DNA from: JACCZR01 sp963844805
GTDB lineage: Bacteria > Actinomycetota > Thermoleophilia > Solirubrobacterales > Thermoleophilaceae
DNA length: 64,000 nucleotides
Assembly: GCA_963844805.1 (NCBI GenBank)
Contig: CAWJPU010000013.1
Coordinates: forward strand, 124,001 to 188,000
Direction: 5' to 3'
The notes under the pieces were generated by a model. The model was not told the DNA's origin, searched no databases, and saw only the letters and a list, made by a program, of their open reading frames with translations. The translations under genes and the position numbers were made by a program. Of this stretch, positions 7,833 through 19,796 are shown in pieces (within the stretch, counting starts at the first letter, position 1; each line of letters begins with the position of its first letter).

Positions 7833-9194
7833 TCAGGCGGCCTGGGAAGCGCCTTGCGCGCCGACCAGCGCCGCCTTCAGCGCGCTGCGAAGGTCTCCGA
7901 GCCGCGGGCCAGGGCCGCAGCACGGGGTCCAGGCCGAACTTCTGGGCCTCGGCCAGCCGCCGGTCGGGGTGGGCGGCGTGGCGCAGCTCGCCGGTCAGGC
8001 CGAGCTCGCCGAAGGCCCCCAGCGGCCGGCGGCCGTCCCCCAGCGGGATTCCCTTCGCGGCGCTGGCCAGGGCCAGCGCGATGGCCAGGTCCGCGCCCGG
8101 CTCGTCCACCCGGACGCCTCCGGCCACCGAGACGAACACGTCGCTGGAGCCCAGGCCCGGGCCGCCGTGGCGGGCCAGCACGGCCAGCACCAGCGCGAGC
8201 CGGTTGCGGTCCACGCCGTTGGCCACCCGGCGCGGCGGCACCAGCTCGCTCGGCGCCACCAGCGCCTGCACCTCGACCAGCAGCGGGCGCGAGCCCTCCA
8301 TCGAGCACAGGACCACCGAGCCGGGCGCCCGCGTGGCCTCGGCCACGAAGCGCTCCGAGGCGTCGGCCACCTCCACCAGGCCCTCCTCGCGCATCTCGAA
8401 CACGCCGGCCTCGCTGGTGGAGCCGAAGCGGTTCTTCAGCGCCCGCAGCGTGCGGTAGGTGCGCTCGCGCTCGCCCTCGAAGCTGAGCACGCAGTCCACC
8501 AGGTGCTCGAGCACCCGCGGGCCGGCGAGGGCGCCCTCCTTGGTCACGTGGCCGACGAGGATCACCGCCGGGCCGCCGTTCTTGGCGACGCCGGCCAGGC
8601 GGCCCGCCACCTCGCGCACCTGGCCCACCGAGCCGGGCGCGCCGGTGAGGCCCGCGGCGTTGAGGACCTGCACGGAGTCGACCACGCAGACCTCGGGCCG
8701 CTCGGCCTCGACGGTGGCGACCACCGCGTCCAGGTCGGTCTCGGCCACGATCGGAACCTGCAGCGCGTGCGGGCCCAGGCGCTCGGCGCGCAGGCGCACC
8801 TGGGCGGCCGACTCCTCGCCGCTGACGTACAGGACCTTGCGGCCCGCCCGGGCGAGGTTGCCCAGCGCGCTGGCGGTGATCGTGGACTTGCCGATGCCCG
8901 GCGCGCCGCCCAGCAGGACCAGCGAGCCGGGCACCAGGCCGCCGCCCAGCACCCGGTCGAGCTCGCCGATGCCGGTCTTCAGGCGGGGGACCTGCGGGGC
9001 CTCCACGTCGGCCAGCGGCGACCGGGCGCAGCGCCTTGGCGCGCCCGCCGCGCGAGCCGCAGGCCGCCGGGCGCCTTCGCCGGCTTGGCCTCCTCGACCA
9101 TCGTGTTCCACTCGCCGCAGCCGGGGCAGCGGCCGTGCCATTTGGCGCTCTCCTGCCCGCAGGCGGTGCAGACGTGTCGGGTGGCGGCGGGCAT
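7833..9194 (-). CDS. radA: DNA repair protein RadA (frameshifted)
   Basis: RadA/Sms is a RecA-like ATPase that processes recombination intermediates. The N-terminal four-cysteine zinc finger (CTACGQESAKWHGRCPGCG) is in one frame. A shift near 9030-9050 moves to the frame with Walker A (GGAPGIGKST), Walker B (VCVVDSVQVL), the RadA-specific KNRFG motif and the Lon-like C-terminal domain. A second shift near 7905 recovers the end, DLRSALKAALVGAQGASQAA, stopping at 7833. With the two shifts repaired the protein has the usual length of about 450 residues. All motifs are conserved, so sequencing indels are the likelier cause. It is probably translated with disA, which starts 53 bases downstream. 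Confidence 0.85.
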
Positions 9195-9286
9195 CGGATC
9201 AGGCTAAGTCCCGGCGGGGACGCCTTCGCCCCCGCAACCTGCGCTCAACGCTTGTGTTCTGCTTCTAGGCTCCCCGCCCTCACCCC

Positions 9287-11063
9287 ATGCGCGTACCCCT
9301 CCTGCTCACCCTCCTGCTCGCCGGTGGCCTCGCCTGGGCCTCGCCGGCGTCGCGGCGCAGGCGGCTTCGTTCGAGGTCGACAGCGCCACCGTGGCCGAAG
9401 GGGACTCGGGCGACGACCAACGCTCGAGTTCACGGTGAGCTCTCCGAGCGCCGCTCTGGCCGCCACCGTCGACGTTACACCACCGAGGACGGACTACGTC
9501 GGCCAGCCCGGCGACTGCACCCCGAGCGCAACGGGCGCCTCGACCTTCGCGCCAGGACGATCCGACGAAGACGGTTGACCGTGCCCGTCAAGGGCGACAC
9601 GGTCGACGAGGCCAGTCCGAGACATTCAAGCTGTAAAGCCGAACGCGCCGTGCTGGGCGCCACGATCGCGATGGGAGGGCACCGGGGACGATCACCGACG
9701 ACGACGACCCGCCCACGATCTCCGTCGGACTGACGCCGACGGGCGCTCGAGACCCGCCGGGCAACGCCGGCTTCAAGGTCAGCCTGTCCGCCGCCTCCGA
9801 GCAAGACGGTCACCGGTCGGGTACGCCACGGCGGACGGCACCGCCAAGCAGCCCGGCGACTACACGGCCAAGACCGGCAAGCGTCACCTTCGCCCCCGGC
9901 GAGGAGGAGAAGACGGTCTCGGTGGCGGTCACCAACGACAGCACCGACGAGACCGACGAGACCTTCAAGCTCACCCTGGCCGACACGGCCACCAACGCCA
10001 CGGTGGCGGCCGACGAGGAGAGCACGGCGACCATCACCGACGACGATGCGGCCGACGGTAACCGTCGACAATGCGCCCGATACCGTCGAGGGAAATTCGG
10101 GCGTCCGGAACGCCGCCTTCAAGGTCAAGCTGTCGGCGCCCTCCGAGCAGACGGTCACCGTGGCCTACGCGACCGACGAACGGCACCGCCGGACCCGCCG
10201 ACTACGCCGGCCAGACGGGCACGGTCACCTTTAGCCAAGGGGAGAGGGAGAAGACTGTGCCGGTGGCGGTAAAGGGCGACCTGGCGCTCGAGTCCGACGA
10301 GAACTTCAGGCTCACACCTGACCAGTCCTCAGAACGCCACCGTGGCAGCGGACGGCGAAGGTCAGGCAACCATCCTCAACGACGACCGGCCGAACGGCGC
10401 CCCGGTCGCCCGGTTCACTCCGAATCCGCCCCGGGCCTTCGTCGCCAAGGGGGTCCTGCTCGACGGCCGCGCCTCCTCGGACCCCGAGCGGCGTCCGCTC
10501 AGCTTTGCCTGGGACCTCGACGGCAACGGCAGCCACGAGACCCCGACAGGCTCCGACCCGCTGGTCATCACGGCCTACTGCTGGCAGGCACCCACAGCCT
10601 CGGCTTGAAGGTCACCGACGCCGGAAGCGTCAGCGACCCGGTTCGCAGGAGCTCGACTACCACGCGGACGGTCGACGCAGTGCAGGCATCCCCTGACAAC
10701 TCGTGCGACCAGGTCGCCCCCGCCTTGCGTATCTCACGGATCTCTCGGAGCCTGCAGCGCGCGCTCCGGCGCAACCTCGCGGTGCGCCTCCGATGCTCCG
10801 AGGCCTGCACGATGGTGGCCAGCGCCGGCGTCAACCGCCGGACGGGGCGCCGCCTGGGGCTGCGCGGGCGCCGGCGTACCCTGGGCAAGGCTTCGGGCGC
10901 ACTGATCACCGCAGGGTCGAAACGGCTCAGGATCAAGTTCAGCCGCATCGCGCGCCGCAAGCTGCGCCGGGTCCGAAGCGTGCGGGTGACGCTGCGCTTC
11001 ACAGTGAAGGACGCCGCCCTCAACGCTGTGACGCTCCGGCGCACGATCGTCTTGCGGCGCTAG
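9287..11063 (+). pseudogene. Secreted Calx-beta/PKD repeat protein, multiply frameshifted
   Basis: A signal peptide (MRVPLLLTLLLAGGLAWASP) is followed, across all three frames, by pieces of Calx-beta domains: VTFAPGEEEKTVSVAV, DETDETFKLTLADTATNATV and ATITDDDA, and a second set with FKVKLSAPSEQTVTVAYAT and VTFSQGEREKTVPVAV. A PKD-like domain follows (PVARFTPNPPRAFVAKGVLL, SFAWDLDGNGSHETP), then a basic C-terminal region rich in Arg, ending at TAG 11063. At least six shifts are needed in 1.8 kb. Such proteins are exported and often bind calcium or mediate adhesion. The repeat-rich composition may have hindered correct assembly or base calling; real decay is also possible here. Confidence 0.65.
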
Positions 11064-11117
11064 CTCGCGCAAGCCCCCTCCCGGTCCGTCCGGGCCGCGC
11101 GCTTCCATCGCGCGCCC

Positions 11118-12783
11118 GTGCCCTCACTGCTGGACCAGCCGCTCGCCTCGTCGGAGTTCCTGGCCGTCGACACCGAGACCAACGGCCTCAACGGCGACCT
11201 GTGCGAGATGACCGAGGTCGGCGCGGTGCTGGTGGGGGGCGGTGAGCTGCACGAGACCTGGGACTCGCTGACGCGCACCGAGCGCCCGCTGCAGCGCGGG
11301 ATCCAGCGCTTCACCGGGATCACCCAGGCGATGGTCGACACGGCGCCCGCCGCCCTCCGAGGTGCTCCCCGAGCTCGCGGAGCTGCTCCGGAGGGCCGCG
11401 TGCTGGTGGCCCACAACGCCCGCTTCGACACGCCGCGTGCTGCGCGACGCCTTCGAGCGCCAGGGCCTCGACTGGCCGAACCCGCCCGTGGTCTGCACGG
11501 TGGCGCTGGCGCGGCGCTTCGCGCCGCTGGTGCGCCGCCGCGGGCTGGCCTCGCTGGCCGACGCGCTGGGCATCGAGGTGGACGAGGTCCACCGCGCCCT
11601 CCCCGACGCCCTCACGTGCGCGCGCGTGTTCTGCGCGCTGTTCCCCAAGCTGTGCGCCAACGCGCCCACGGTCGGCGCCGCGCTCAAGCTGCTCGCGCCC
11701 GCCCGCCGCCGCTCGCGCGAGCGCGAGGAGGCCGAGATGGTGCGCAGGCGGCCGCCCGAGGACCGGCCCGACCTCTCCAAGCTGCCCGACGACCCGGGCG
11801 TCTACATCTTCCGCGACGAGCGGGGGAGGCCGCTGTACGTGGGCAAGTCGATCTCGCTGCGCTCCCGCGCGCGGGCTCACTTCTGCGCCCCCGCAGGCTG
11901 GACCGAGAAGGCCGAGATCGTGGACTACCGGCCCACCAACTCCGAGCTCGGCGCGCTGGTGCTGGAGAACCGGCTGATCAAGAAGTGGCAGCCGCAGGGC
12001 AACCGCAAGCTCAAGCGCACCGACGGCTACGTCTACCTGCGCTGCGACCTCGAGCCCGCCTACCCCGTGCTGGACGTGGGCAGCGAGCCGGCCGCCGGGC
12101 GGGCGATCAACGTCGGCCCGCTCAAGGGCCGCAAGGCCGCCGGCGAGCTGGCCGACCAGCTCACCTCGCTGTTCCGCCTGCGCCACTGCGGCCGGGCCAT
12201 GCCGCGGCGCGAGCACCCGTCGGCCTACGGCCAGATGGGCCGCTGCCTGTCGCCCTGCCTGGGCGACCTCGACCCCAACGCCTACCGCGGCCAGCTCGAC
12301 CAGGCGCTGGCGCTGTTCTCGGGCCCCGATCCCGACGTCGCCACCCGCCTGCTGGGCCACGTCGAGGAGCAGATGCGCGAGGCGTCGGAGGCCAGGCGCT
12401 ACGAGCGCGCCGCCACCCTGCGCCGCCGCGCCGAGCGCCTGGAGCGCGTCTTGGGCCGGCTCGACGGCGTGCTGCGCGCGGTGCACGCCGCGCCCCAGCT
12501 GGTGCTGGCCCGCCATCCGGCCAAGGAGCGCTTCGACGCCTTCTGGCTGGTGGACGGCCGCGTGGCCGACTGGGGGCCGCTGCCCGGGCCCAGCGAGCTG
12601 GCCGAGCGCACCGAGGCGGCGCTGCGAGCGGCGCAAGCCCCGCGGGCCGGCGCCGCTGCCGGCCGAGGAGGTCGACGAGGTGCGGATCGTCTCCTCCTGG
12701 CTGGCCGACAACGAGGCCCGCCGGCTGTCGCTGGCCGAGGAGCCCGACGCCGCCGAGCTGGCGGAGTTCGCCGCGCGCTCTAG
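11118..12783 (+). CDS. DEDDh exonuclease fused to UvrC-like GIY-YIG nuclease domain (frameshifted)
   Basis: The N-terminal half is a DnaQ-type 3'-5' exonuclease: FLAVDTETNGLNG (first D and E), VGAVLVGGGELHETWDSLT, RFTGIT, and the closing PDALTCARVF. The C-terminal half is a UvrC N-terminal-like GIY-YIG domain: LPDDPGVYIFRDERGRPLYV, GKSISLRSRARAHF, and NSELGALVLENRLIKKWQP with the catalytic Glu. A UvrBC-like motif follows (RRYERAATLRRRAERLERVL). This matches actinobacterial PolIII-epsilon/UvrC-N fusion proteins of the Mycobacterium Rv2191 type, presumably involved in DNA repair. Shifts near 11350 and 12650 break the frame. The GTG at 11118 precedes the exonuclease domain by a normal short tail. 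The 3' end abuts the convergent CDGSH gene. Confidence 0.75.
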
Positions 12784-13001
12784 CCCTCGGCCTCGCGGAC
12801 CGCGCGCTCGGCGGCCTCGAAGCCGATCTGCGAGTGCGTCTTGTCGCAGAAGGGCTTGGTCTTCGACGCCCCGCAGCGGCAGAGCACGATCGTCTCCTGC
12901 TCGCCCACGTCGTACTCGTTGCCGTCGGCGTCGATCAGCCGGACGGGGCCGGTGACCTTGTAGGGCCCGTTGTGGCGGGCCTTGATCTCGACCTCGGCCA
13001 T
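12780..13001 (-). CDS. CDGSH-type iron-sulfur protein
   Basis: 73-residue protein with the [2Fe-2S] signature CRCGASKTKPFCDKTH, which supplies the three Cys and one His ligands of CDGSH (mitoNEET-like) clusters. The preceding part (GPYKVTGPVRLIDADGNEYD) is the usual short beta structure of bacterial stand-alone members. ATG at 13001. The stop overlaps the end of the convergent exonuclease gene. Role unknown; members of this family carry redox-labile clusters. Confidence 0.85.
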   Translation of the reverse strand: MAEVEIKARHNGPYKVTGPVRLIDADGNEYDVGEQETIVLCRCGASKTKPFCDKTHSQIGFEAAERAVREAEG

Positions 13002-13004
13002 CAG

Positions 13005-13175
13005 CCGCCACCAGGGTGCAGTCGGAGCAGCTCGTGATCTCGGCGCTCATGTTCTCCTCCATCATCTTCATCGCGGCGCGCGCCAGGTCCTCGTCTTGTG
13101 CGCCACGGCGTCGGCGGGCACGGTCACCTCGAGGTGCCTGGCATAGGCGTCGAGCGCGCTGTGCAGGATGCACTG
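13005..13175 (-). pseudogene. C-terminal remnant of an isochorismatase-like cysteine hydrolase
   Basis: The stretch QCILHSALDAYARHLEV and TVPADAVAH, continued after a frameshift near 13095 by DEDLARAAMKMMEENMSAEI, looks like the last 60 residues of a nicotinamidase/isochorismatase-type hydrolase. In that family the nucleophilic Cys sits in a T-D-x-C context, followed by a helix with ALDA and the V-x-x-DA segment. The catalytic Asp and Lys regions of such an enzyme are not present anywhere upstream. Instead the frame runs directly into the GH114-like protein. This is either a deletion scar or an assembly join. Family assignment is inference from a short segment. Confidence 0.4.
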
Positions 13176-14010
13176 CGGGACCTGCTTGAGGTCGATGTCG
13201 CTCACGTAGGGCAGCGCGCCGGCGCCGCAGGCGGCGGCGATCGCCGCCCGCGCGGCGCGGGAGTCGCCGCGCCGCACGTAGTCGGTCGCGGTGACCAGCA
13301 GGCCCCGGTCGCGCATGCGCCGCAGCGCCCGCAGGCGCTCGGTGGTCGGCCGGCGAGACCGGCACGTAGCGCCGGCGCTCGAAGCTGTAGGTGCGGCTCA
13401 CGTCCTCGCGGTTCCAGCCGTCGAAGTGGCGCAGCATCGGCCCGATCACGTCCCTCGCCGTTCTGCGTGAACAGGTAGCCGTCGCGGCCGTGGACCAGTC
13501 GGCCCAGCGCGGCGACGAGGCGGTACATGCCCCGCCGCTGGCGCCGGTGGCCGGCGATCATGTCGACGTTGTCGAGCAGCAGGCCGTCGAAGCCCTTGCG
13601 CACGATCCTCGGCGCCACCCGGCGGGCGATCAGGCGCCGGAAGCCGGCCTTCGAGGTGTCGGCGTACCACTCGCCCCAGTCGCCCCACAGGTCGAGCCGG
13701 TAGCGCCGGGCGGCCCGGTACCGGACCGGTAGCGCTCGATCGTGCCCACGGACAGGTAGGCCAGCACGATCTTGCCGTCGGCCCGCAGCGCCCGTACCCG
13801 GCGGGAGGCGCGTCGCGCGCCGTCCACGACCACCAGGTCGAACGGCGCGAGCCGACGGCGGAAGTCACCGCTGAGCGCGCCGTCGCCGATGGCGAAGGCG
13901 AACGTCTCGGCCTGCTTCAGGCGCGGCTCACGGGTGGTGGCGACGGCGAGAGTGGTCGCGAGCGCCGCCGCGCACGCCGCTCCGGCGATCAGCGCCGTCC
14001 GGACCGACAC
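13176..14010 (-). pseudogene. GH114/endo-alpha-1,4-polygalactosaminidase-like secreted protein, frameshifted
   Basis: A hydrophobic N-terminal signal (TALIAGAACAAALATTLAVA) is followed by TIM-barrel segments typical of the GH114 (TM1410-like) family: PFDLVVVDGARR, IVLAYLSVGTIERYR, GFDGLLLDNVDMIAG, GYLFTQNG, and LLVTATDYVRRGDS near the end, then GALPYVSDIDL. The pieces lie in different frames, needing at least three shifts between 13340 and 13740. The family includes enzymes acting on galactosaminoglycan, but many members are uncharacterised. GTG at 14010 lies 18 bases after the clpC stop, so it may be read with clpC. Confidence 0.6.
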
Positions 14011-14028
14011 CGGACGGCGCGTCCGCGG

Positions 14029-16666
<2,638 letters not shown>

Positions 16667-16695
16667 TCGAAAAAATCCTTCTCAGTCGGGTTCGT

Positions 16696-16711
16696 ACGGG
16701 ACAGGTCCCGT
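16696..16711. promoter_or_regulatory. Inverted repeat in the clpC upstream region
   Basis: Seven-base arms ACGGGAC and GTCCCGT separated by two bases, about 30 bases upstream of the clpC GTG within the 182-base gap after lysS. The gap is long compared with its neighbours, so clpC probably has its own promoter here. The repeat does not match the HspR (HAIR) or CtsR operator patterns I know, so the regulator cannot be named. I see nothing else in the gap. Confidence 0.35.
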
Positions 16712-16848
16712 CGATCAACCACGTACCCAGTCAGTTGGCAGATTCGCCTCCCGGGATGAGTGTCCTGGCGTGACCCGCGCCGTGAATCGAGACTACCAAC
16801 GGGTTCCGGCCGGCTCGCCAGCCCCAAAGGGCCTCAAATTGCGGTTTT

Positions 16849-18234
16849 TCAGGAGCGCATCGCCGGGAACAGCACGACCTCACGGATCGAGTCGCGGCCG
16901 CTGAGCAGCATCACCAGCCGGTCGATTCCGATGCCGATCCCGCCGGTCGGCGGCATGCCGTGCTCGAGCGCGCGCACGTAGTCCTCGTCGTAGGGCTGTG
17001 ACTCGTCGTCGGCCTCCTCGCGCTGGGCCTCGAAGCGCGCGCGCTGCTCGTCGGGGTCGTTCAGCTCGCTGAAGGCGTTGGCGAACTCGATCCCGCCGGC
17101 GAAGCACTCGAAGCGCTCCACCAGGCCCGGCTCGGAGCGGTGGTCCTTGGCGAAGGGCGACAGCTCCTTCGGGTAGTCGAGGATGAAGGTGGGCTGCTTC
17201 AGGTTCGGCTCGACGTGCTTGGAGAGCAGGTCGTCCACGCGCTTGGCCCACGTGCCCTCGCCCGGCAGGTCGTCGGAGGCGATGTCCACGCCCGCGCCCT
17301 CGCTGATCGCGTCGCGCAGGGTCACCCGCCGCCACGGCGTGGAGAAGTCGAGCTCGCCCTCGTAGCCCACCTCGGCGGCGACGAAGGAGACCAGCTCCTC
17401 GAGCTCGCCGGCGATGCGCTCGTAGTCGGCGTAGGCCTCGTACCACTCGAGCATCGTGAACTCGGGGTTGTGCTTGTGCGACACGCCCTCGTTGCGGAAG
17501 TCCTTGCCGATCTCGTAGACCTTCTCCAGGCCGCCGACGATCAGGCGCTTGAGGTAGAGCTCGTCGGCGATCCGGAGGTAGAGGTCGCGATCCAGCGCGT
17601 TGTGGTGGGTCACGAACGGCCGCGCCAGCGCGCCGCCGTAGAGCGGCTGCAGGATCGGGGTCTCGACCTCGAGGAAGCCGCGCTCGTCGAGCCAGCGGCG
17701 GATCGCCGACACCACGCGCGAGCGCAGCATGAACAGCTCGCGCGACTCCTCGTTGGCGATCAGGTCGAGCTCGCGGTGGCGGTAGCGGGTCTCCACGTCC
17801 TCCAGGCCGTGGAACTTCTCCGGCGGCGCGCGCAGCGACTTGGCCAGCAGGGCCCAGTCGGTGGCGCGCAGGGTCAGCTCGCCGCGGCGGGACTTGAAGG
17901 CGGTGCCGTCGATCCCGACCAGGTCGCCCAGGTCGCACTCGACCAGCCGCTGGAAGGACTCCTCGCCGAGCACGTCGCGCTTGGCGTGCACCTGCAGCCG
18001 CCCGCTGCGGTCGACCAGGTCGAGGAAGGCGGCGCCGCCGTGGCCGCGCCGCGCGGCGAGCCGGCCGGCGATGCGGTAGGCGGCGTCGGTCTCCTCGCCG
18101 TCGGCGAGCCCGTCGTGGTTCTCGTGCACCACGGCGGCGGGGACGACTCCCTCGAAGACGTGCGGGAAGGGCTCGACCCCCTCCTCGCGGAGCCGCTCGA
18201 GCTTGGTGCGGCGGTCGTCGTCTGGCGCGCTCAC
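16849..18234 (-). CDS. lysS: Lysyl-tRNA synthetase, class II
   Basis: 461-residue class II synthetase charging tRNA-Lys. The OB-fold anticodon-binding domain (YRIAGRLAARRGHGGAAFLD) precedes the catalytic core. Motif 1 is in FLEVETPILQPLYGGALA, motif 2 in KDFRNEGVSHKHNPEFTM, and motif 3 in GGIGIGIDRLVMLLSG. The start is GTG 18234, giving a short polar N-terminus. greA ends or begins only about 70 bases away on the same strand, suggesting a greA-lysS transcription unit. Confidence 0.95.
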   Translation of the reverse strand: MSAPDDDRRTKLERLREEGVEPFPHVFEGVVPAAVVHENHDGLADGEETDAAYRIAGRLAARRGHGGAAFLDLVDRSGRLQVHAKRDVLGEESFQRLVECDLGDLVGIDGTAFKSRRGELTLRATDWALLAKSLRAPPEKFHGLEDVETRYRHRELDLIANEESRELFMLRSRVVSAIRRWLDERGFLEVETPILQPLYGGALARPFVTHHNALDRDLYLRIADELYLKRLIVGGLEKVYEIGKDFRNEGVSHKHNPEFTMLEWYEAYADYERIAGELEELVSFVAAEVGYEGELDFSTPWRRVTLRDAISEGAGVDIASDDLPGEGTWAKRVDDLLSKHVEPNLKQPTFILDYPKELSPFAKDHRSEPGLVERFECFAGGIEFANAFSELNDPDEQRARFEAQREEADDESQPYDEDYVRALEHGMPPTGGIGIGIDRLVMLLSGRDSIREVVLFPAMRS

Positions 18235-18306
18235 GCGCTCGAAATTACCCCTTGCGGGCTTCCCGCCCGCGCTCCTGATGGCAACGGCGCCGTCCCGGCG
18301 CCGAGA

Positions 18307-18786
18307 TCATGCCGCTTCGATCTTGGTGATCTTCAGCTGTCGGGCCGGGCCGCGAGGGACGGGGACCTTCACGGTCTCGCCGCGCTTGTGGCCCAGCAGG
18401 GCCTTGCCCACCGGCGACTCGTTGGAGAGCTTCTGCTCGGAGGGGTTGGCCTCCGAGGAGCCGACGATGCGGTACTTCGTCGACTTGTCGGTCTTCTGGT
18501 CCTTCACGTGGACGGTCGAGCCGACGCTGACCACGTCGGTCGAGACCTCGCCCTCGTCGATGATGCGCGCGCTGCGCAGGCGCTCCTCGATCTCGGCGAT
18601 CTGCTTCTCGAGCATCATCTGCTCGTTCTTGGCGTCGTCGTACTCCGAGTTCTCGGAGATGTCGCCGAACTCGCGCGCCTCCTTGATGCGCTCGGCGACT
18701 TCGCGGCGGCGCACGGTCGAGAGGTTCTCCAGCTTGGCCTTCAGGTCCTCGAGACCTTCCGGCGTCAGTACGGTTTCGCGCGGCAT
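18307..18786 (-). CDS. greA: Transcription elongation factor GreA
   Basis: 159-residue GreA that stimulates RNA cleavage by backtracked RNA polymerase through the secondary channel. The N-terminal coiled coil carries the acidic tip GDISENSEYDDAK, which holds the Asp and Glu needed for cleavage. The C-terminal FKBP-like domain includes YRIVGSSEANPSEQKLSN and ESPVGKALLGHKRGE. ATG at 18786, normal length. It lies between dus and lysS on the same strand. Confidence 0.95.
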   Translation of the reverse strand: MPRETVLTPEGLEDLKAKLENLSTVRRREVAERIKEAREFGDISENSEYDDAKNEQMMLEKQIAEIEERLRSARIIDEGEVSTDVVSVGSTVHVKDQKTDKSTKYRIVGSSEANPSEQKLSNESPVGKALLGHKRGETVKVPVPRGPARQLKITKIEAA

Positions 18787-18814
18787 AGAAGGCGGGTGAG
18801 GATAGCAACGGCCC

Positions 18815-19796
18815 TCAGGCCGGAATGGGGTATGCGGACGCCCGTATGAGGGTTCGCGCCTCGACAGTGGTCGGCGCGGTCACCAGCCGCTCCACGACGT
18901 CCTTCGGGAGCCCCAGCCGCTCCGCGTACCAGGGGTAGAACTTGCGCAGGTAGCGCCCGGCGCGGTCGGGCCCCAGGTGCTCCTCGGCGGCGTCGATAAC
19001 CCACTCGAGCTCGCCCACCACTTCCTCGGGCGAGGGCTCGCCGTCGCGCAGCCCGAGCAGGCGCTCGAAGCGCCACGGGTTGCCGAGGGAGCCGCGCGCG
19101 AGCATCACGGCCTCCGCCCCGCTTCGCTCCAGCGCCTCCACGGCGCGCTCGTCGGAGAGCAGGCCGCCGGAGACGATCACCGGCACGTCCAGCTCCTCGA
19201 CCAGCTCGGCGGCCAGGGCGTAGTCGGGCTTGCCCTTGTGGCGCTGGGAGGCGTGGCGCGGGTGGAAGGCGATGCCCGCCACGCCGGCCTCGTCCTGCAG
19301 CCGTCGCGCGAGCTCGATCCCCTCGCGGTCGCCCGGGCGCTTTCCGGGCCGCAGCTTCACCGTCACGGGCAGGCCGCTGCCCTCGCGCGCGGCGCGGGCG
19401 ATGCGCCACTGCCTTGTCGGGGTCCTCCAGCAGCGCGGCGCCGGCGCCGGTCTTGCACACCTTGCGCACCGGGCAGCCCATGTTGAGGTCGATCAGGTCG
19501 GCGCCGGCGGCAGCCACGATGCCCGCGGCCTCGCGCATGATGTCGGCGTCGTGGCCGAAGAGCTGCATGGACACCGGGTGCTCCTCGGGGTCGATGCGCA
19601 GGAACTCGCGCTGCGTGCGCTCGTTGCCGTAGGCCAAGCCGAAGCTCGACACCATCTCGCTCACCGTCAGCCCCGCGCCGTGGCGGCGGGCCTGCAGGCG
19701 CACGAACCAGTTGCCGATGTTCGCCAGCGGCGCGAGCACCAGGCGGTTCTCGATCTCGCGACCGCCGAGGGTCCAGCTGTCGGTGAGCGACATCAT
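18815..19796 (-). CDS. dus: tRNA-dihydrouridine synthase, DusB-like (frameshifted)
   Basis: FMN-dependent enzyme reducing uridines of tRNA to dihydrouridine. N-terminal part: ENRLVLAPLANIGNWFVRL, then the catalytic Cys in MGCPVRKVCKTGAGAALL. The frame is lost near 19410 and resumes with VKLRPGKRPGD, GIAFHPRHASQRHKG, the FMN-phosphate motif VIVSGGLLSDE and MLARGSLGNPWRF. One inserted or missing base in a run of GC near 19410 explains it. The ATG overlaps the stop of the upstream AbiEi/DUF559 gene as ATGA, so the two are translationally coupled. Confidence 0.85.
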
